Below are positions 63,972-64,000 of a DNA stretch of 64,000 nt, piece by piece. Source of the stretch: Bacillota bacterium (lineage in GTDB: Bacteria > Bacillota > Clostridia > Lachnospirales > Lachnospiraceae); the NCBI GenBank assembly GCA_023439505.1, contig JAEXNR010000046.1, positions 1 through 64,000 on the forward strand, read 5' to 3'. Under the pieces are notes generated by a model that saw nothing but the letters and a program-made list of their open reading frames with translations, was not told where the DNA came from and made no database searches. Every line of letters begins with the position of its first letter. Position 1 is the stretch's first letter. Both the position numbers and the translations under genes were made by a program.

Positions 63972-64000
63972 AATAGTAGTAAATGGTGTGGATATGTTCA

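Overview
The window looks like a chromosomal segment of an anaerobic, spore-forming, chemotactic Firmicute of the Clostridia, most likely Lachnospiraceae. Evidence is the low-GC codon use, strong AGGAGG ribosome sites, sporulation genes (spoVT, yabP, yabQ, spoIIE), clostridial families (VanW-domain protein, cobalamin-binding radical SAM protein, DUF2156-type protein) and the conserved order rqcP-yabP-yabQ-divIC-tRNA-Met-spoIIE-tilS-hpt-ftsH. I cannot name the species.

Backbone, 1-43.26 kb. The left edge holds a broken-off Pro-rich repeat protein on the minus strand. Next come a methyltransferase, a large membrane-anchored protein with a degenerate C39-like end, an M29 aminopeptidase, a glycosyltransferase, a PAP2 protein, deoB with a DNA glycosylase, a chemoreceptor, spoVT, mazG, hup, murI and the sporulation/division/tRNA-modification cluster (14.9-23.3 kb). 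From 23.7 to 43.3 kb lie membrane and DUF2156 proteins, a radical SAM protein, nth, a VanW protein, an AIR-synthase-like protein, an Lrp regulator with an aminotransferase, cheX, trmL, a mutS2-response regulator-kinase operon on the minus strand, an HtrA-like protein lacking its whole catalytic triad, a YhaM-like exonuclease and rlmD. Several promoters and terminators are readable. The spoIIE promoter has the wide 21-bp hexamer spacing known for Spo0A-activated promoters.

Accessory island, 43.26-62.03 kb. The island is bounded by two inverted ends that look like those of a Tn7-family transposon. Both begin TGTTC and carry GTTGG at position 18. The left end has four contiguous 20-bp sites and the right end four dispersed ones, which is the asymmetry of Tn7. 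The left end begins inside the last codons of rlmD. No tns genes lie between the ends, and no target duplication is visible. The cargo is mainly defence-like: a HEPN protein, a PD-(D/E)XK nuclease gene split by an IS1380-family insertion, a TIR protein, a second HEPN-like protein, and a five-gene operon of hsdR-hsdM-hsdS plus an ABC-type ATPase and an HNH nuclease (a Septu-like pair attached to a type I restriction system). Small immunity-like genes follow; one is split by a 140-bp palindromic element.

Right flank, 62.03-64 kb. A RhuM-family remnant lies behind a promoter overlapped by a LexA-type box, followed by a protein with prenyltransferase/squalene-cyclase-like QW motifs. This is still accessory-looking DNA, so other mobile elements may adjoin the island.
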